A DNA stretch of 64,000 nt from Micromonospora sp. HNM0581 (lineage in GTDB: Bacteria > Actinomycetota > Actinomycetes > Mycobacteriales > Micromonosporaceae). The position numbers and the translations under genes were made by a program. Positions 34,553 to 42,515 of this stretch are shown piece by piece (the first letter of the stretch is position 1; each line of letters starts with the position of its first letter). The stretch lies in contig NZ_JAASAD010000008.1 of assembly GCF_012726175.1 (NCBI RefSeq), positions 124,001 to 188,000 on the forward strand, written 5' to 3'. The notes below the pieces were generated by a model. It searched no databases. It was not told the origin of the DNA and worked only from the letters and a program-made list of their open reading frames with translations.

Positions 34553-35005
34553 TCAGTGCTCGTCGTAGTGGCCGCCGTGTGCGGCGTGCCGATGGCCGTG
34601 GTGGACGTAGTCCAGGTGGTCGCCGTGCAGCACGGGAGAGTGGCCGCATCCGTCCCCGTGAACGTGGTCGTGTTCTTCGGCGATCACGTGCTCGCTCGAC
34701 GCGCACTCGTCGTAGTGATCGTCGTGGGCGTGGTGCACGTGCCCGTCGTGCAGGTAGTCGGTGTGGCCGTCGTGTGGCAAGGACACGTGCCCGCAGCCGT
34801 CGGCGTGCCGGTGTTCGTGCTCCTCGGCAGGGCTGTGCCCCTCGACGCTGCACTCGTCGTAGTGCCCGTCGTGGGCGTGGTGCAGGTGTCCGTCGTGCAT
34901 GAAGTCGACGTGCCCGAGATGCCGCACGCCCGTGTGCCCGCACTCGGGGCCGTGTGTGTGGTGGTGTTCGGCGTGATGGGTCGGGTGGATGGTGCCCGTG
35001 CTCAT
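34553..35005 (-). CDS. Histidine-rich three-repeat metal-binding protein
   Basis: This is a 150-aa soluble protein with 43 His, 5 Cys and many Asp/Glu residues. After a short His-rich lead (residues 7-18) it has three repeats of about 45 residues. Each repeat contains a GCGH or ECGH element, a HxDYxHDGH-like core (for example HTDYLHDGHVHHAH) and a HYDEC or HYDEH end. There is no signal peptide or membrane segment. The composition and Zur/CobW surroundings make it a candidate zinc reservoir or zinc chaperone. GAGGAGGAGG precedes ATG 35005, which removes a much longer upstream open frame. It is divergent from the CobW GTPase gene. I do not know a characterised homologue. Confidence 0.8.
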   Translation of the reverse strand: MSTGTIHPTHHAEHHHTHGPECGHTGVRHLGHVDFMHDGHLHHAHDGHYDECSVEGHSPAEEHEHRHADGCGHVSLPHDGHTDYLHDGHVHHAHDDHYDECASSEHVIAEEHDHVHGDGCGHSPVLHGDHLDYVHHGHRHAAHGGHYDEH

Positions 35006-35379
35006 GTCGTCCTCCTCCTCGGTGACTCGCTCTCGGTCGAGAATACATGCGTAGTTGCGCATTTGTTCGGTCCGGTCGTCGCGCGGTTCGAGGTCCGGGT
35101 TGTGGCGGCGGCCGGCTGGTGATCGACGGCGCCAAGATGGTGGAGTTCCCCGCGCAGGTCGGTTGAATCGTCGGAGCCCGGCTCCGGCCTGGCCTCGTCG
35201 CGCCGTCCGGGTGTGCTGCGAGCTTTCGGCCCGGGTCGGCTGCCGGATGGCCAGTGGGGTCGGTGTCCGCGACGTGCCGGACACGCCGCGGGTGTCCGGT
35301 GTGGGAGTCCCGGGCACCACATGAAAACGAAAACCGATACCGGTAGTCTGTCGGGTGACCACGCGGAGAAGGGGAACCG
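35006..35379. other. Divergent regulatory region between the His-rich and CobW genes
   Basis: About 370 bp without a supported gene. It contains the Zur-type box at 35328-35342, and in the His-rich gene leader an ATGCG/CGCAT inverted repeat at about 35047-35062 that could bind a different metal sensor. The remaining 250 bp show no gene or hairpin I can defend. Confidence 0.45.
35328..35342 (+). promoter_or_regulatory. Zur-type box upstream of the CobW gene
   Basis: CGAAAACCGATACCG is a weaker match to the shared box (the right half is degenerate). It lies 113 nt before the CobW start and 38 nt before a 22-codon leader ORF. Confidence 0.4.
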
Positions 35380-35448
35380 ATGGCCGTTGTGCAGCGGAAG
35401 GTGACGTGGCCCGATCGGGGGCGTCGGGGGTGGGTCGACCATGACTGA
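35380..35448 (+). CDS. Possible 22-residue leader peptide upstream of CobW
   Basis: A 22-codon ORF ([20 protein letters not shown], then HD and stop) starts 6 nt after an excellent ribosome-binding site, GGAGAAGGGG. Its stop overlaps the CobW start by 8 bases, so its translation would feed ribosomes into the CobW gene. It has no recognised family. It could be a coupling leader or simply an unused upstream ORF. Confidence 0.3.
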   Translation: MAVVQRKVTWPDRGRRGWVDHD

Positions 35449-36673
35449 ACGGCTGCCGGTGACGGTCCTGTCCGGGTTCCTCGGTGCCGGCAAGACCAGC
35501 CTGCTCAACCATGTCCTGGCCAATCGGGACGGGTTGCGCGTGGCGGTGATCGTCAACGACATGAGCGAGATCAACATCGATGCCGCATTGGTCCGTGACG
35601 GCGGGGCGCTCTCGCGGACCGAGGAACGACTGGTCGAGCTGACCAACGGCTGCATCTGCTGCACGTTGCGCGACGACCTGCTCGACGAGGTGGCGCGGCT
35701 GGCGCGGCTGGGTCGGTTCGACTATCTGCTGATCGAGTCCAGCGGGATCTCCGAGCCGATGCCCGTGGCCGCGACGTTCGCCTTCGGGGTGGAGGGTGGG
35801 CAGATCCTGGACGATCTGGCCCGACTGGACACGACGGTGACGGTGGTCGACGCGGCGGGTCTGCTGGCCCGGATCGAGGCGGGGGAGACGCTGGAGGCGC
35901 GTGGCCTGGCCGCGTACGAGGGGGACGATCGCAGCATCGCCGACCTGTTGGTCGACCAGATCGAATTCGCCGACGTGCTGGTGGTCAACAAGACCGATCT
36001 GGTGTCCCCGGAGGACCTGACGGTCCTGGAGGCGCTGCTGACCCGGCTGAACCCGGCGGCCCGGCAGGTCCGGGCCGTGCACGGTGCGGTGCCGACGGCG
36101 ACGATCGTGAACACGGGTCGGTTCGACCTGGATCGAGCGGAGACCGCGCCGGGTTGGGTGGCCGAGCTCAACGGCGAGCACGTGCCGGAGACCGAGGAGT
36201 ACGGCATCTCCAGCATCGTGTTCCGCGACCACCGGCCGTTCCAACCGCAGCGCCTGTGGGAGTTGCTCGTCGGCGGCCTGGACGCCTTCGGTGTGGTGCG
36301 GTCGAAGGGGTTCCTGTGGCTGGCCAGCCGCCCGGACGCGATGGCGCTCTGGTCCCAGGCCGGGCCGTCCGGGCGGTGTGACCCGGCCGGCGTACCGATC
36401 GCGGTGTCGGGACAGTGGCCGGAGGATCCCGGCGAGCGGGCGGAACTGGAGTCCCGCTGGCATCCGGTCTTCGGTGACCGCCAGCAGGAACTGGTCTTCA
36501 TCGGCGTCGGTCTGGACGGCGACGGGCTACGGTCCGCGCTGACCGCCTGCCTGCTCACCGACCCGGAGGTCGCCGCCGGGGAGGCGGCGTGGCGGGCCCT
36601 GCCCGACCCGTTCCCCGAGTGGGACCTGGGGGATGTGCACGAACACGACCACGCCGAGCCGGCCCTGACCTGA
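35441..36673 (+). CDS. CobW/COG0523-family zinc-responsive GTPase
   Basis: This is a 410-aa GTPase of the G3E family (ZigA/YciC/ZNG1-like). Walker [10 protein letters not shown] is at 12-20, the zinc-binding CxCC (NGCICC) ends at 74, and NKTD is near 185; a CobW_C domain fills the C-terminal half. It ends with a His-containing tail (VHEHDHAE). Family members under Zur control transfer zinc to essential clients when zinc is scarce. It lies between a His-rich protein and zur. A Zur-type box and a 22-codon leader ORF lie upstream. Confidence 0.9.
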   Translation: MTERLPVTVLSGFLGAGKTSLLNHVLANRDGLRVAVIVNDMSEINIDAALVRDGGALSRTEERLVELTNGCICCTLRDDLLDEVARLARLGRFDYLLIESSGISEPMPVAATFAFGVEGGQILDDLARLDTTVTVVDAAGLLARIEAGETLEARGLAAYEGDDRSIADLLVDQIEFADVLVVNKTDLVSPEDLTVLEALLTRLNPAARQVRAVHGAVPTATIVNTGRFDLDRAETAPGWVAELNGEHVPETEEYGISSIVFRDHRPFQPQRLWELLVGGLDAFGVVRSKGFLWLASRPDAMALWSQAGPSGRCDPAGVPIAVSGQWPEDPGERAELESRWHPVFGDRQQELVFIGVGLDGDGLRSALTACLLTDPEVAAGEAAWRALPDPFPEWDLGDVHEHDHAEPALT

Positions 36674-36788
36674 ACGTGCCCGCCGGTTGACCTGCGTGTG
36701 CGCCGTGCTCGACCACCCTGTCGGCTACCATCTCCGTCGCGTACTCGCAACACCCGGCCCGGGTGGAGTGAAGAGGAGGTGACAGCCG

Positions 36789-37196
36789 ATGGGGACGAAT
36801 CCGATTCCCGGTGCCGTCCGCAACACCCGCCAGCGGGCGGAGGTGATCGAGCTGCTCGCCCGCTCGGACGAGTTCCGCAGCGCGCAACGCCTGCACGCGG
36901 AGCTCCGCGAGGGCGGCGCCGCGGTGGGTCTCACCACGGTCTACCGCACGCTGCAGGCGCTGGCGGACGCCGGTGAGGTGGACATCCTGCGCCTACCCAC
37001 CGGCGAGCAGCTGTTCCGCCGGTGCAGCCGCACCCACCATCATCATCTGGTGTGCCGGGACTGTGGTCGCACTGTCGAGATCACCGGCCCAGCCGTCGAG
37101 TCGTGGGCCCGCCGCACGGCCAGCCAGCACGGGTTCACCGACGTCAACCACACCTTGGAGATCTTGGGTACCTGCGCCGCCTGCGCCGACCAGTGA
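36789..37196 (+). CDS. zur: Zinc uptake regulator Zur
   Basis: This is a 135-aa Fur-family repressor with an N-terminal winged helix (TTVYRTLQALADAGE, about residues 48-62). The dimerisation domain has a His-rich metal site (RTHHHHLVC) and the two structural CxxC pairs CRDC and CAAC. The genomic setting (CobW, alternative ribosomal proteins, zinc-type ABC transporter) identifies it as the zinc-sensing member rather than Fur. GAAGAGGAGGTGA precedes ATG 36789. It probably binds the seven boxes listed in this window. Confidence 0.88.
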   Translation: MGTNPIPGAVRNTRQRAEVIELLARSDEFRSAQRLHAELREGGAAVGLTTVYRTLQALADAGEVDILRLPTGEQLFRRCSRTHHHHLVCRDCGRTVEITGPAVESWARRTASQHGFTDVNHTLEILGTCAACADQ

Positions 37197-37229
37197 CCAC
37201 CCCGCTCGGGGCAGGGTGTCGTCCGGTCG

Positions 37230-37664
37230 CTACGGTGCCGGGGCGTCGGTGCAATCGGCGCAGTGTCCGTGCAGGTCGATCCGGTCCGCGTGCGGGGTGA
37301 AGCCGGTCGACGTCCGTAGCTCGGTGAGCCATGCCTCCACCAGGTGTGGCGGGCACTCGGTGATCAGGCCGCAGTCATCGCAGAGCAGGTGTTGGTGCGG
37401 GGTGTCCGGGCAGCGTCGGTAGGCGCGCTCGCCGCCCACCTCGAAGGAGTGCAGCAGTCCGACCTCGGCGAGCCGGTGCAGCGCGCGGTACACGGTGCTC
37501 AGCCCGATCCGGTGACCGGCATCGGTCAAAGCACCGTGGACCGCCTGGGCGGTCATCGGGTGGGTGCGGCCGGTCAGCACGGCGAGGATGGCCTGCCGTT
37601 GCCGGGTGGTGCGTACGCCGGTGGCCCTGAGTCGTGCGTCGGCGGAGGGCACGGTCTCGGTCAT
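37230..37664 (-). CDS. Second Fur-family metal regulator
   Basis: This is a 144-aa Fur-family protein with winged helix (GLSTVYRALHRLAEVG) and intact CxxC pairs CDDC and CADC. It is the last gene of the CobW-like/L31 operon behind a Zur-type box, so one Fur-family repressor would be controlled by another. The product could be a second zinc regulator acting at a different threshold. It is convergent with zur, 33 nt apart. Confidence 0.82.
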   Translation of the reverse strand: MTETVPSADARLRATGVRTTRQRQAILAVLTGRTHPMTAQAVHGALTDAGHRIGLSTVYRALHRLAEVGLLHSFEVGGERAYRRCPDTPHQHLLCDDCGLITECPPHLVEAWLTELRTSTGFTPHADRIDLHGHCADCTDAPAP

Positions 37665-37670
37665 GGCCGG

Positions 37671-37931
37671 TCACCCGCGCCGGCCGGCGTGGACACCGCG
37701 CGCTTCGCGAAGGAGCACGTCGCGGCGGTCGCCGAGCCAGACAGGATCGCTCCGTTCGGGTAGTCGGTCCCAGGTTTGCGGATCGACGGCGCCGCAGCCG
37801 ACGCCGCCCGCGAGCCGGTCGCCGGTTGCGGCCAGCTCGCGGGCGGCGACCCGGTACCAGGCCCGGTCGGCCGTGGCGGCGTCGACGAGGCGGCGTTCGG
37901 GGGCCGCCCAGCCGATGCGAGCCTCGGTCAT
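37671..37931 (-). CDS. Small protein of unknown function in the L31/Fur operon
   Basis: This is an 86-aa protein that I do not recognise. It has a helical N-terminal part ([20 protein letters not shown]), one Cys, and a basic end. Its ATG overlaps the L31 stop by 4 bases (ATGA) and it ends 6 nt before the Fur gene, so it is embedded in the zinc-limitation operon. Coupling on both sides and normal codon composition argue that it is real. Confidence 0.6.
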   Translation of the reverse strand: MTEARIGWAAPERRLVDAATADRAWYRVAARELAATGDRLAGGVGCGAVDPQTWDRLPERSDPVWLGDRRDVLLREARGVHAGRRG

Positions 37932-38191
37932 CGGGACTGCGGTGATCCGTTGCGGGCGTACTTCTGGCGGAACTTCTCGACCCGGCCGGCGGTGTCGAGC
38001 AGCCGTTGCTTACCGGTCCAGAAGGGGTGGCTGGCCGAGGAGATCTGCACGTCGATGACGGGGTAGGTGTTGCCGTCGGTCCATTCGACGGTCTGGTCGC
38101 TGGTGGCGGTGGAGCGGGTGAGGAAGGCGAAATCGGCGTCCTTGTCGCGGTAGACGACGGGACGGTACTCGGGGTGGATGCCGGGCTTCAT
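37928..38191 (-). CDS. rpmE2: Zinc-independent ribosomal protein L31 type B
   Basis: This is an 87-aa large-subunit protein of the L31B type ([16 protein letters not shown] start, [13 protein letters not shown] middle). It has no Cys at all, so it is the zinc-free form that replaces L31A when zinc is short and frees ribosomal zinc. The ATG overlaps the stop of the CobW-like gene. Confidence 0.93.
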   Translation of the reverse strand: MKPGIHPEYRPVVYRDKDADFAFLTRSTATSDQTVEWTDGNTYPVIDVQISSASHPFWTGKQRLLDTAGRVEKFRQKYARNGSPQSR

Positions 38192-39489
38192 GCGGGTCGT
38201 ACTCCTTCGGTGTCGGTTGCGGTGTCTTCCAGCTCCTCCGCCCCGAGGGGGAAGCAGCCGGCGAACGGGTCGTGGTAGGTGCGCCAGGTCTCCTCACCGT
38301 CGGCGAGTTCGGCGTCGGTGAGCAGGCAGCCGGCGAGGGTGCGGTGCAGGTCGACGGAGTCGATGTCGAGGCCGATGAAAACCAGGTGTTGATGCCGGTC
38401 GCCGTAGTACGGGTCCCAGTCGAGGGCAGCGGCGAGGCGGCGCTGGTCCTCGACGTACTCCCAACGGTCCTCGGGCAGGCTCACCAGCCAGTGTCCGAGG
38501 GAGCCCATGGCGAGGCCGCCGCCAGCGAACTCCCAGGCGATCGCGGTGTCGGGTTGGCTGGCCAGCCAGACGTGCCCACGCGAGCGGACGATCTCGGCGT
38601 TGACCTCTTCGAGCACATCGTGCAGGCGTTGCGGGTGGAACGGTCGGCGGGCGCGGAAGACGGCGGAGACGACTCCGCAGTCGGACTCCGGCTCGTGCGC
38701 GCCGAGCGTGTAACCCTGCAGGCCGCGCGCGAAGATTCCGGGGGTTTCCGGCCGGTGCCGGTGGGTGTGGCGGAGCTGCCCGGTCAACGTACCGGCGTCG
38801 ACGAGGTCTCCGTGGACCCGGACCTGCGTCGCCCACGGCGCCATCCGTTCGAGCAGTACGGAAAGACGGCTGGTGTCGTACGCACCCTCGCGGGACTCTC
38901 CCCACAGGACGATGGTGTCGGCGTACTCGATCTGACGGACGACGACGTCGGCCAGTGCCCGGTCGTCGTTCTCGGCAGCCGCGATGCCCAGGCTCTTCAG
39001 GTCGTCGGTGCTGGCCAGGCCGTCGAGCAGGTGCTCGGCGTCGACCACGGTGACGTAGGAGTCGACCCGGATCAGGTCGGTGATCGGGGCACCGTCGATC
39101 AGGCAGTGCGCACAGACAGCGGCGACCGCCTCCGGTTCGACGACCTCGGGCAGCATCAGCAGCAGGTCGCGGTGCGGCTGGGTGCGGGCCAGCCGGGCGA
39201 GGGTGGGCAGTACGTCCTCGCGCAGGGTGCAGGAGACACAGCCGTGGGCCAGGGTGATCCGCTCGTCCTCGAGCACGCCGGCACCGTCGCGCACTATCCG
39301 GTGCACGGTGCCGGCGGCGAGGTCGCTGAGATCGTGCCGGATCAGCAGCAGCGCCGGATCCGCCGCCAGCAGCGTTCGGGCGACGGCGTACGTCGCGGAC
39401 GGCCAGAAGCCGCTGAGCACGGTCAGCGACGGGCGGGTGTCGGCCGCCGGAGCGCCGGGTTCGGCGGGTGCGAGCGGTGACGTCGACAT
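38188..39489 (-). CDS. CobW-like protein without a P-loop
   Basis: This is a 433-aa G3E/CobW-family protein whose GTPase motifs have decayed. The Walker A position reads SGFWPSATY instead of GxxGxGKT. The CxCC motif is reduced to CVSC, and the NKxD region reads LWGESREG. The CobW_C domain is intact ([12 protein letters not shown] onward). It is therefore probably not a GTPase and may act as a binding or recruitment factor. Mycobacterial zinc-limitation operons include a CobW-related factor, Mrf, that brings a hibernation factor to zinc-free ribosomes; a similar role is possible because L31B is co-transcribed. ATG 39489 follows GAGAGG; a Zur-type box lies 22 nt upstream. Confidence 0.82.
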   Translation of the reverse strand: MSTSPLAPAEPGAPAADTRPSLTVLSGFWPSATYAVARTLLAADPALLLIRHDLSDLAAGTVHRIVRDGAGVLEDERITLAHGCVSCTLREDVLPTLARLARTQPHRDLLLMLPEVVEPEAVAAVCAHCLIDGAPITDLIRVDSYVTVVDAEHLLDGLASTDDLKSLGIAAAENDDRALADVVVRQIEYADTIVLWGESREGAYDTSRLSVLLERMAPWATQVRVHGDLVDAGTLTGQLRHTHRHRPETPGIFARGLQGYTLGAHEPESDCGVVSAVFRARRPFHPQRLHDVLEEVNAEIVRSRGHVWLASQPDTAIAWEFAGGGLAMGSLGHWLVSLPEDRWEYVEDQRRLAAALDWDPYYGDRHQHLVFIGLDIDSVDLHRTLAGCLLTDAELADGEETWRTYHDPFAGCFPLGAEELEDTATDTEGVRPA

Positions 39490-39510
39490 CACAATCCTCT
39501 CGACACGAAC

Positions 39511-39525
39511 TGAAAACGGTTGTCA
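39511..39525. promoter_or_regulatory. Zur-type box in the divergent CobW-like / winged-helix promoter region
   Basis: TGAAAACGGTTGTCA is the best match in the window to the actinobacterial Zur palindrome. It is 22 nt from the CobW-like start on one side and 5 nt from the winged-helix start on the other, so it can control both divergent genes. Confidence 0.75.
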
Positions 39526-39529
39526 TTAT

Positions 39530-40021
39530 ATGCACGTGATCGGCGACGAGTGGGTGGGGGTGTCGGTGGAAGACGACGGTGGCATGGTGGTGACCATCCG
39601 GTTGCCGGTCGCGGGGTCGCTCGACGCCGACGCGGCTCGACTGCTGCGGCTGGTGGGGCGCCTCGCCGCCCGCCAGGTCGACGGTGGTGCCGAGCGGCCG
39701 GTGGCGCGAGGCACGCACCTGTTGCGAGTCGTCCCGTACGCGCGGACGGTCTACTGCGACGGCCGTGAGATCCCGCTCACCCGGCGCGAGTTCGACCTGC
39801 TCCGGCATCTGGCAGATCATCCCCGGCGGGTCTTCACCCGCGCCCAGCTGCTCGATCGGGTGTGGGGTCATCCGTTCACCGGTGCCCGAAGCGTCGACGT
39901 GCACGTGCGACGTCTGCGGGTCAAGCTCGGCGCCGACCTGCCGGTGATCTCCACGGTGCGCGGTGTCGGGTACCGGCTCGACGAGGCCGTGTCGGTCGAG
40001 GTGGTGGACGACCCCTGGTGA
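39530..40021 (+). CDS. Receiver-less OmpR-type winged-helix protein
   Basis: This is a 163-aa protein. The first 65 residues have no recognised domain (HVIGDEWVGVSVEDDG onward). Residues about 75-155 are an OmpR/PhoB-type DNA-binding winged helix (PLTRREFDLLRHLADHP, SVDVHVRRLRVKLG, TVRGVGYRL). A phosphoacceptor receiver domain is absent, so activity is not set by a typical two-component kinase. ATG 39530 is only 5 nt from a Zur-type box and has no ribosome-binding site, which implies a leaderless mRNA blocked directly by Zur. GTG 39536 is an alternative start. Confidence 0.75.
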   Translation: MHVIGDEWVGVSVEDDGGMVVTIRLPVAGSLDADAARLLRLVGRLAARQVDGGAERPVARGTHLLRVVPYARTVYCDGREIPLTRREFDLLRHLADHPRRVFTRAQLLDRVWGHPFTGARSVDVHVRRLRVKLGADLPVISTVRGVGYRLDEAVSVEVVDDPW

Positions 40022-40049
40022 AGGTGTGTCCGAACGGCTGATATAAAAA

Positions 40050-40064
40050 CGAAAACGGTTGTCG
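40050..40064 (+). promoter_or_regulatory. Zur-type box upstream of the alternative ribosomal protein operon
   Basis: CGAAAACGGTTGTCG is a symmetric box identical in its inner 13 bases to the one at 39511-39525. It lies 34 nt before the L28 start and would control L28-L33-S14 and the downstream transporter genes. Confidence 0.75.
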
Positions 40065-40097
40065 TTATTGTCGATCTTGATCGTGGAGGAGTTGGTC

Positions 40098-40334
40098 GTG
40101 TCCCGACGCTGTGACGTCACCGGCGCGAAGCCGAGCTTCGGCAACGCCGTGTCCCACTCGCACCGGCGCACCCGTCGCCGGTGGAACCCGAACCTGCAGA
40201 ACCACCGCTACTGGCTGCCGTCGGAGCGGCGCTGGGTGCGGTTGACCCTCACCGCGAAAGCGCTCAAGACCGTCGACCGCAAAGGCATCGAAGCGGTCGT
40301 CGCCGAGCTGCGCAGCAAGGGAGTGAAGCTCTGA
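40098..40334 (+). CDS. rpmB: Zinc-independent ribosomal protein L28
   Basis: This is a 78-aa L28 of the C-minus type ([26 protein letters not shown]). It has a single Cys rather than the paired CxxC of zinc-ribbon L28. GTG 40098 is set by GGAGGAG about 7 nt upstream; the frame is open further 5' without a better signal. The stop overlaps the L33 start (TGATG). Confidence 0.92.
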   Translation: MSRRCDVTGAKPSFGNAVSHSHRRTRRRWNPNLQNHRYWLPSERRWVRLTLTAKALKTVDRKGIEAVVAELRSKGVKL

Positions 40335-40501
40335 TGGCCCGCCAGACCGATGTCCGTCCGATCGTGCGGATGCGCAGCACCGCCGGCACCGGCTACACGT
40401 ACGTGACCCGCAAGAACCGTCGCAACGACCCGGACCGCCTGGTACTGCGCAAGTACGACCCGATCGTGCGCCGTCACGTCGAGTTCCGCGAGGCGCGCTG
40501 A
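40334..40501 (+). CDS. rpmG: Zinc-independent ribosomal protein L33
   Basis: This is a 55-aa L33 ([20 protein letters not shown], then [12 protein letters not shown]) with no Cys, the zinc-free paralogue used in zinc limitation. It is translationally coupled to L28 by a one-base overlap. Confidence 0.93.
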   Translation: MARQTDVRPIVRMRSTAGTGYTYVTRKNRRNDPDRLVLRKYDPIVRRHVEFREAR

Positions 40502-40502
40502 C

Positions 40503-40808
40503 ATGGCCCGCAAGAGCTTGAGCAACCGGCAGGCGCGCCGGGAGGACCTGGTGGCGCGGCACGCCGACCGCCGTGCGGAGTTGAAGCGGACGATCGCCCA
40601 CCCGGACACCGACCCGGCCGTACGCGACGACGCCGTGCGTCGGCTGGCCCGCCTGCCCCGCGACTCGAGCCGGGCACGGCTGCGCAGCCGGGACCTCATC
40701 GACGGCCGGCCACGAGGCGTGCTGACCCGCTTCGGGCTGTCCCGGGTCCGGTTCCGGGAGATGGCGCTGCGAGGCGAGCTGCCCGGCATCCGGAAGGCGT
40801 CCTGGTGA
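40503..40808 (+). CDS. rpsN: Zinc-independent ribosomal protein S14
   Basis: This is a 101-aa long-form S14 ([14 protein letters not shown], then [14 protein letters not shown] and [12 protein letters not shown]) that lacks the CxxC zinc site of the short form. It starts 1 nt after the L33 stop. The S18 paralogue often found in this type of operon is missing here. Confidence 0.93.
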   Translation: MARKSLSNRQARREDLVARHADRRAELKRTIAHPDTDPAVRDDAVRRLARLPRDSSRARLRSRDLIDGRPRGVLTRFGLSRVRFREMALRGELPGIRKASW

Positions 40809-40915
40809 CGACCGCCGCGTACCGGGCGGGCGTGGGTCGCCGGCCCGAGCCGGCGGGCACCCGGCCAGAGACACACACCACCACGCGCGACGTGCGTGGC
40901 GTGGAAAGGGGAGGT

Positions 40916-42388
40916 ATGAATGCGACATCGAGGGCTCGCGGTCTCGCGGGCCTGATCGCCGCGGCGGTGGTGGTCGCCGGCACGGTACTGGCACCCACCG
41001 CGGCCTCCGCAGCTGAGAAGGTGGTGCTGTCCAAGGGACACACCGACGCGGTCGACGTGCACTACACCGACGGTGAGCTGTCCCTCAGAGTCAGAGACGA
41101 CACGGGCAGCCCGGTGGTCGTCCGGGATCCCGCGGACGTCACGTTCCAGGTGCTGCCGCAGGCGGCGATGTCGGTGCCGAACGACTCCCGGTTCGCCTTC
41201 CTCGGCCCGGCGGGTTCGCAGGTCTGGCTGCTGCCGTTGACGCAGGACCCGGAGCTGCTCTGGCCGGGCTGGAACACCACCGAGCTCGACTCGGGAGTGT
41301 TCGCGGGAAACAAGGTCCGGCTGAGCCTGGTCGACGTCGAGGGGCCGGGCAAGGTCACGCTGTTCACTCAGGACGCGTTCGGTGGGCCGATCATCAAGTT
41401 CCGTTCCGACGACGGGCTCCCCGACGCCATCGACGTGCCGGTGCACACGCACGCCCACTCGAACTGGGCGTTCAGTGCACTCGGCGACTACACACTCACG
41501 TTCCAGGCCGACGCGACGCTCACCAACGGCACCGCGCTCAGCACCGGGCCGGTCGACTACTCGTTCGTCGTCGGTGAGCTGTCCGGCGGCGAGCCGGAGG
41601 TCAGCCTGTCGGTGAGCGGCATGGCCGACGAGTACCAGCCCAACGACACGGTGACGCTGAACGCGGTGCAGACGCCGCAGACCGAGCTGGACCACTACCA
41701 CTGGTTCAGCAAGTGCCCGGGTGCGGCCGACTGGAGCGTCGTCCCGGGTGAGGCTGGTGCCAGCTACTCGTTCACCGCGACCCGGGAGCTCAACGCCTGC
41801 GAGTACGTGGCCAAGCTGTACGACGACGACCACGAGGTCGCGGCGACCAGCGAGCCGGTGACCCTCTGGGTGGCGTTCCCTCCCGGCGAGCCGGGCGCCT
41901 CGCAGACGATCACCGCGTCGATCGACGAGACGCAGGGCTCGCTGGTGATCAGCGTCAACCCGGACGACCGGTCCGTGGTGCTGCCGCCCGCGCAGCTCAA
42001 CGTCGCCGGGGACCGGTGGGAGAGCATCGGCGAACTCCGGCCGGTCACGGTCACCGACACCCGCGCCGGTCAGCCGGGATGGAGTGCGTCCGGGCAGATC
42101 CCGGCGGACTTCGTCGGGCCGGACGGAGCGACCTTCAGCGCCGGCTACCTCGGCTGGACGCCGCGGATCCTGGAACAAGCTGACGGGCAGGGCGTGGTTG
42201 CCGGCTCGGAGGTGGCACCGTACGCCGTCGGGGTCGGCGGCGGCCTCGGCGACAGCGCGGTGTTGGGCTCGGCGCCGGACGGGGCCGGGCGAGGCACCGC
42301 ACAGTTGGGTGCGGCGCTTCGGCTGAGCCTGCCCACCGAGACGGCGGCGGGCACCTACACCGCGACCCTGACCCTCACCGCCATCTGA
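40916..42388 (+). CDS. Secreted anchored-repeat protein with WxL-like C-terminal domain
   Basis: This is a 490-aa secreted protein. The signal peptide is residues 1-33 (ends TAASAAE). Residues about 35-230 are a TIGR03769-type surface-anchored repeat with the His motif HTHAHSNWAF. One Ig-like beta module (SGMADEYQPNDTVTL onward) and a WxL-like C-terminal domain (PVTVTDTR, YLGWTP, GTYTATLTLTAI) follow. It is a short paralogue of the 19630-22893 protein. The frame is open to a GTG at 40805 overlapping the S14 stop, but the signal peptide and GGGGAGG favour ATG 40916. It belongs to the zinc-limitation operon. Confidence 0.82.
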   Translation: MNATSRARGLAGLIAAAVVVAGTVLAPTAASAAEKVVLSKGHTDAVDVHYTDGELSLRVRDDTGSPVVVRDPADVTFQVLPQAAMSVPNDSRFAFLGPAGSQVWLLPLTQDPELLWPGWNTTELDSGVFAGNKVRLSLVDVEGPGKVTLFTQDAFGGPIIKFRSDDGLPDAIDVPVHTHAHSNWAFSALGDYTLTFQADATLTNGTALSTGPVDYSFVVGELSGGEPEVSLSVSGMADEYQPNDTVTLNAVQTPQTELDHYHWFSKCPGAADWSVVPGEAGASYSFTATRELNACEYVAKLYDDDHEVAATSEPVTLWVAFPPGEPGASQTITASIDETQGSLVISVNPDDRSVVLPPAQLNVAGDRWESIGELRPVTVTDTRAGQPGWSASGQIPADFVGPDGATFSAGYLGWTPRILEQADGQGVVAGSEVAPYAVGVGGGLGDSAVLGSAPDGAGRGTAQLGAALRLSLPTETAAGTYTATLTLTAI

Positions 42389-42515
42389 TCGCACAACTGT
42401 CCGGTGGTCGGGTGCCGAGCCCGGCCACCGGACGACCGCGGGGCGGGCGTGCCGTCGCCGCAGCACGCCCGCCCCGCACCTCCCCTCGCATCCCAGAACG
42501 GACACCATCCCCGCA

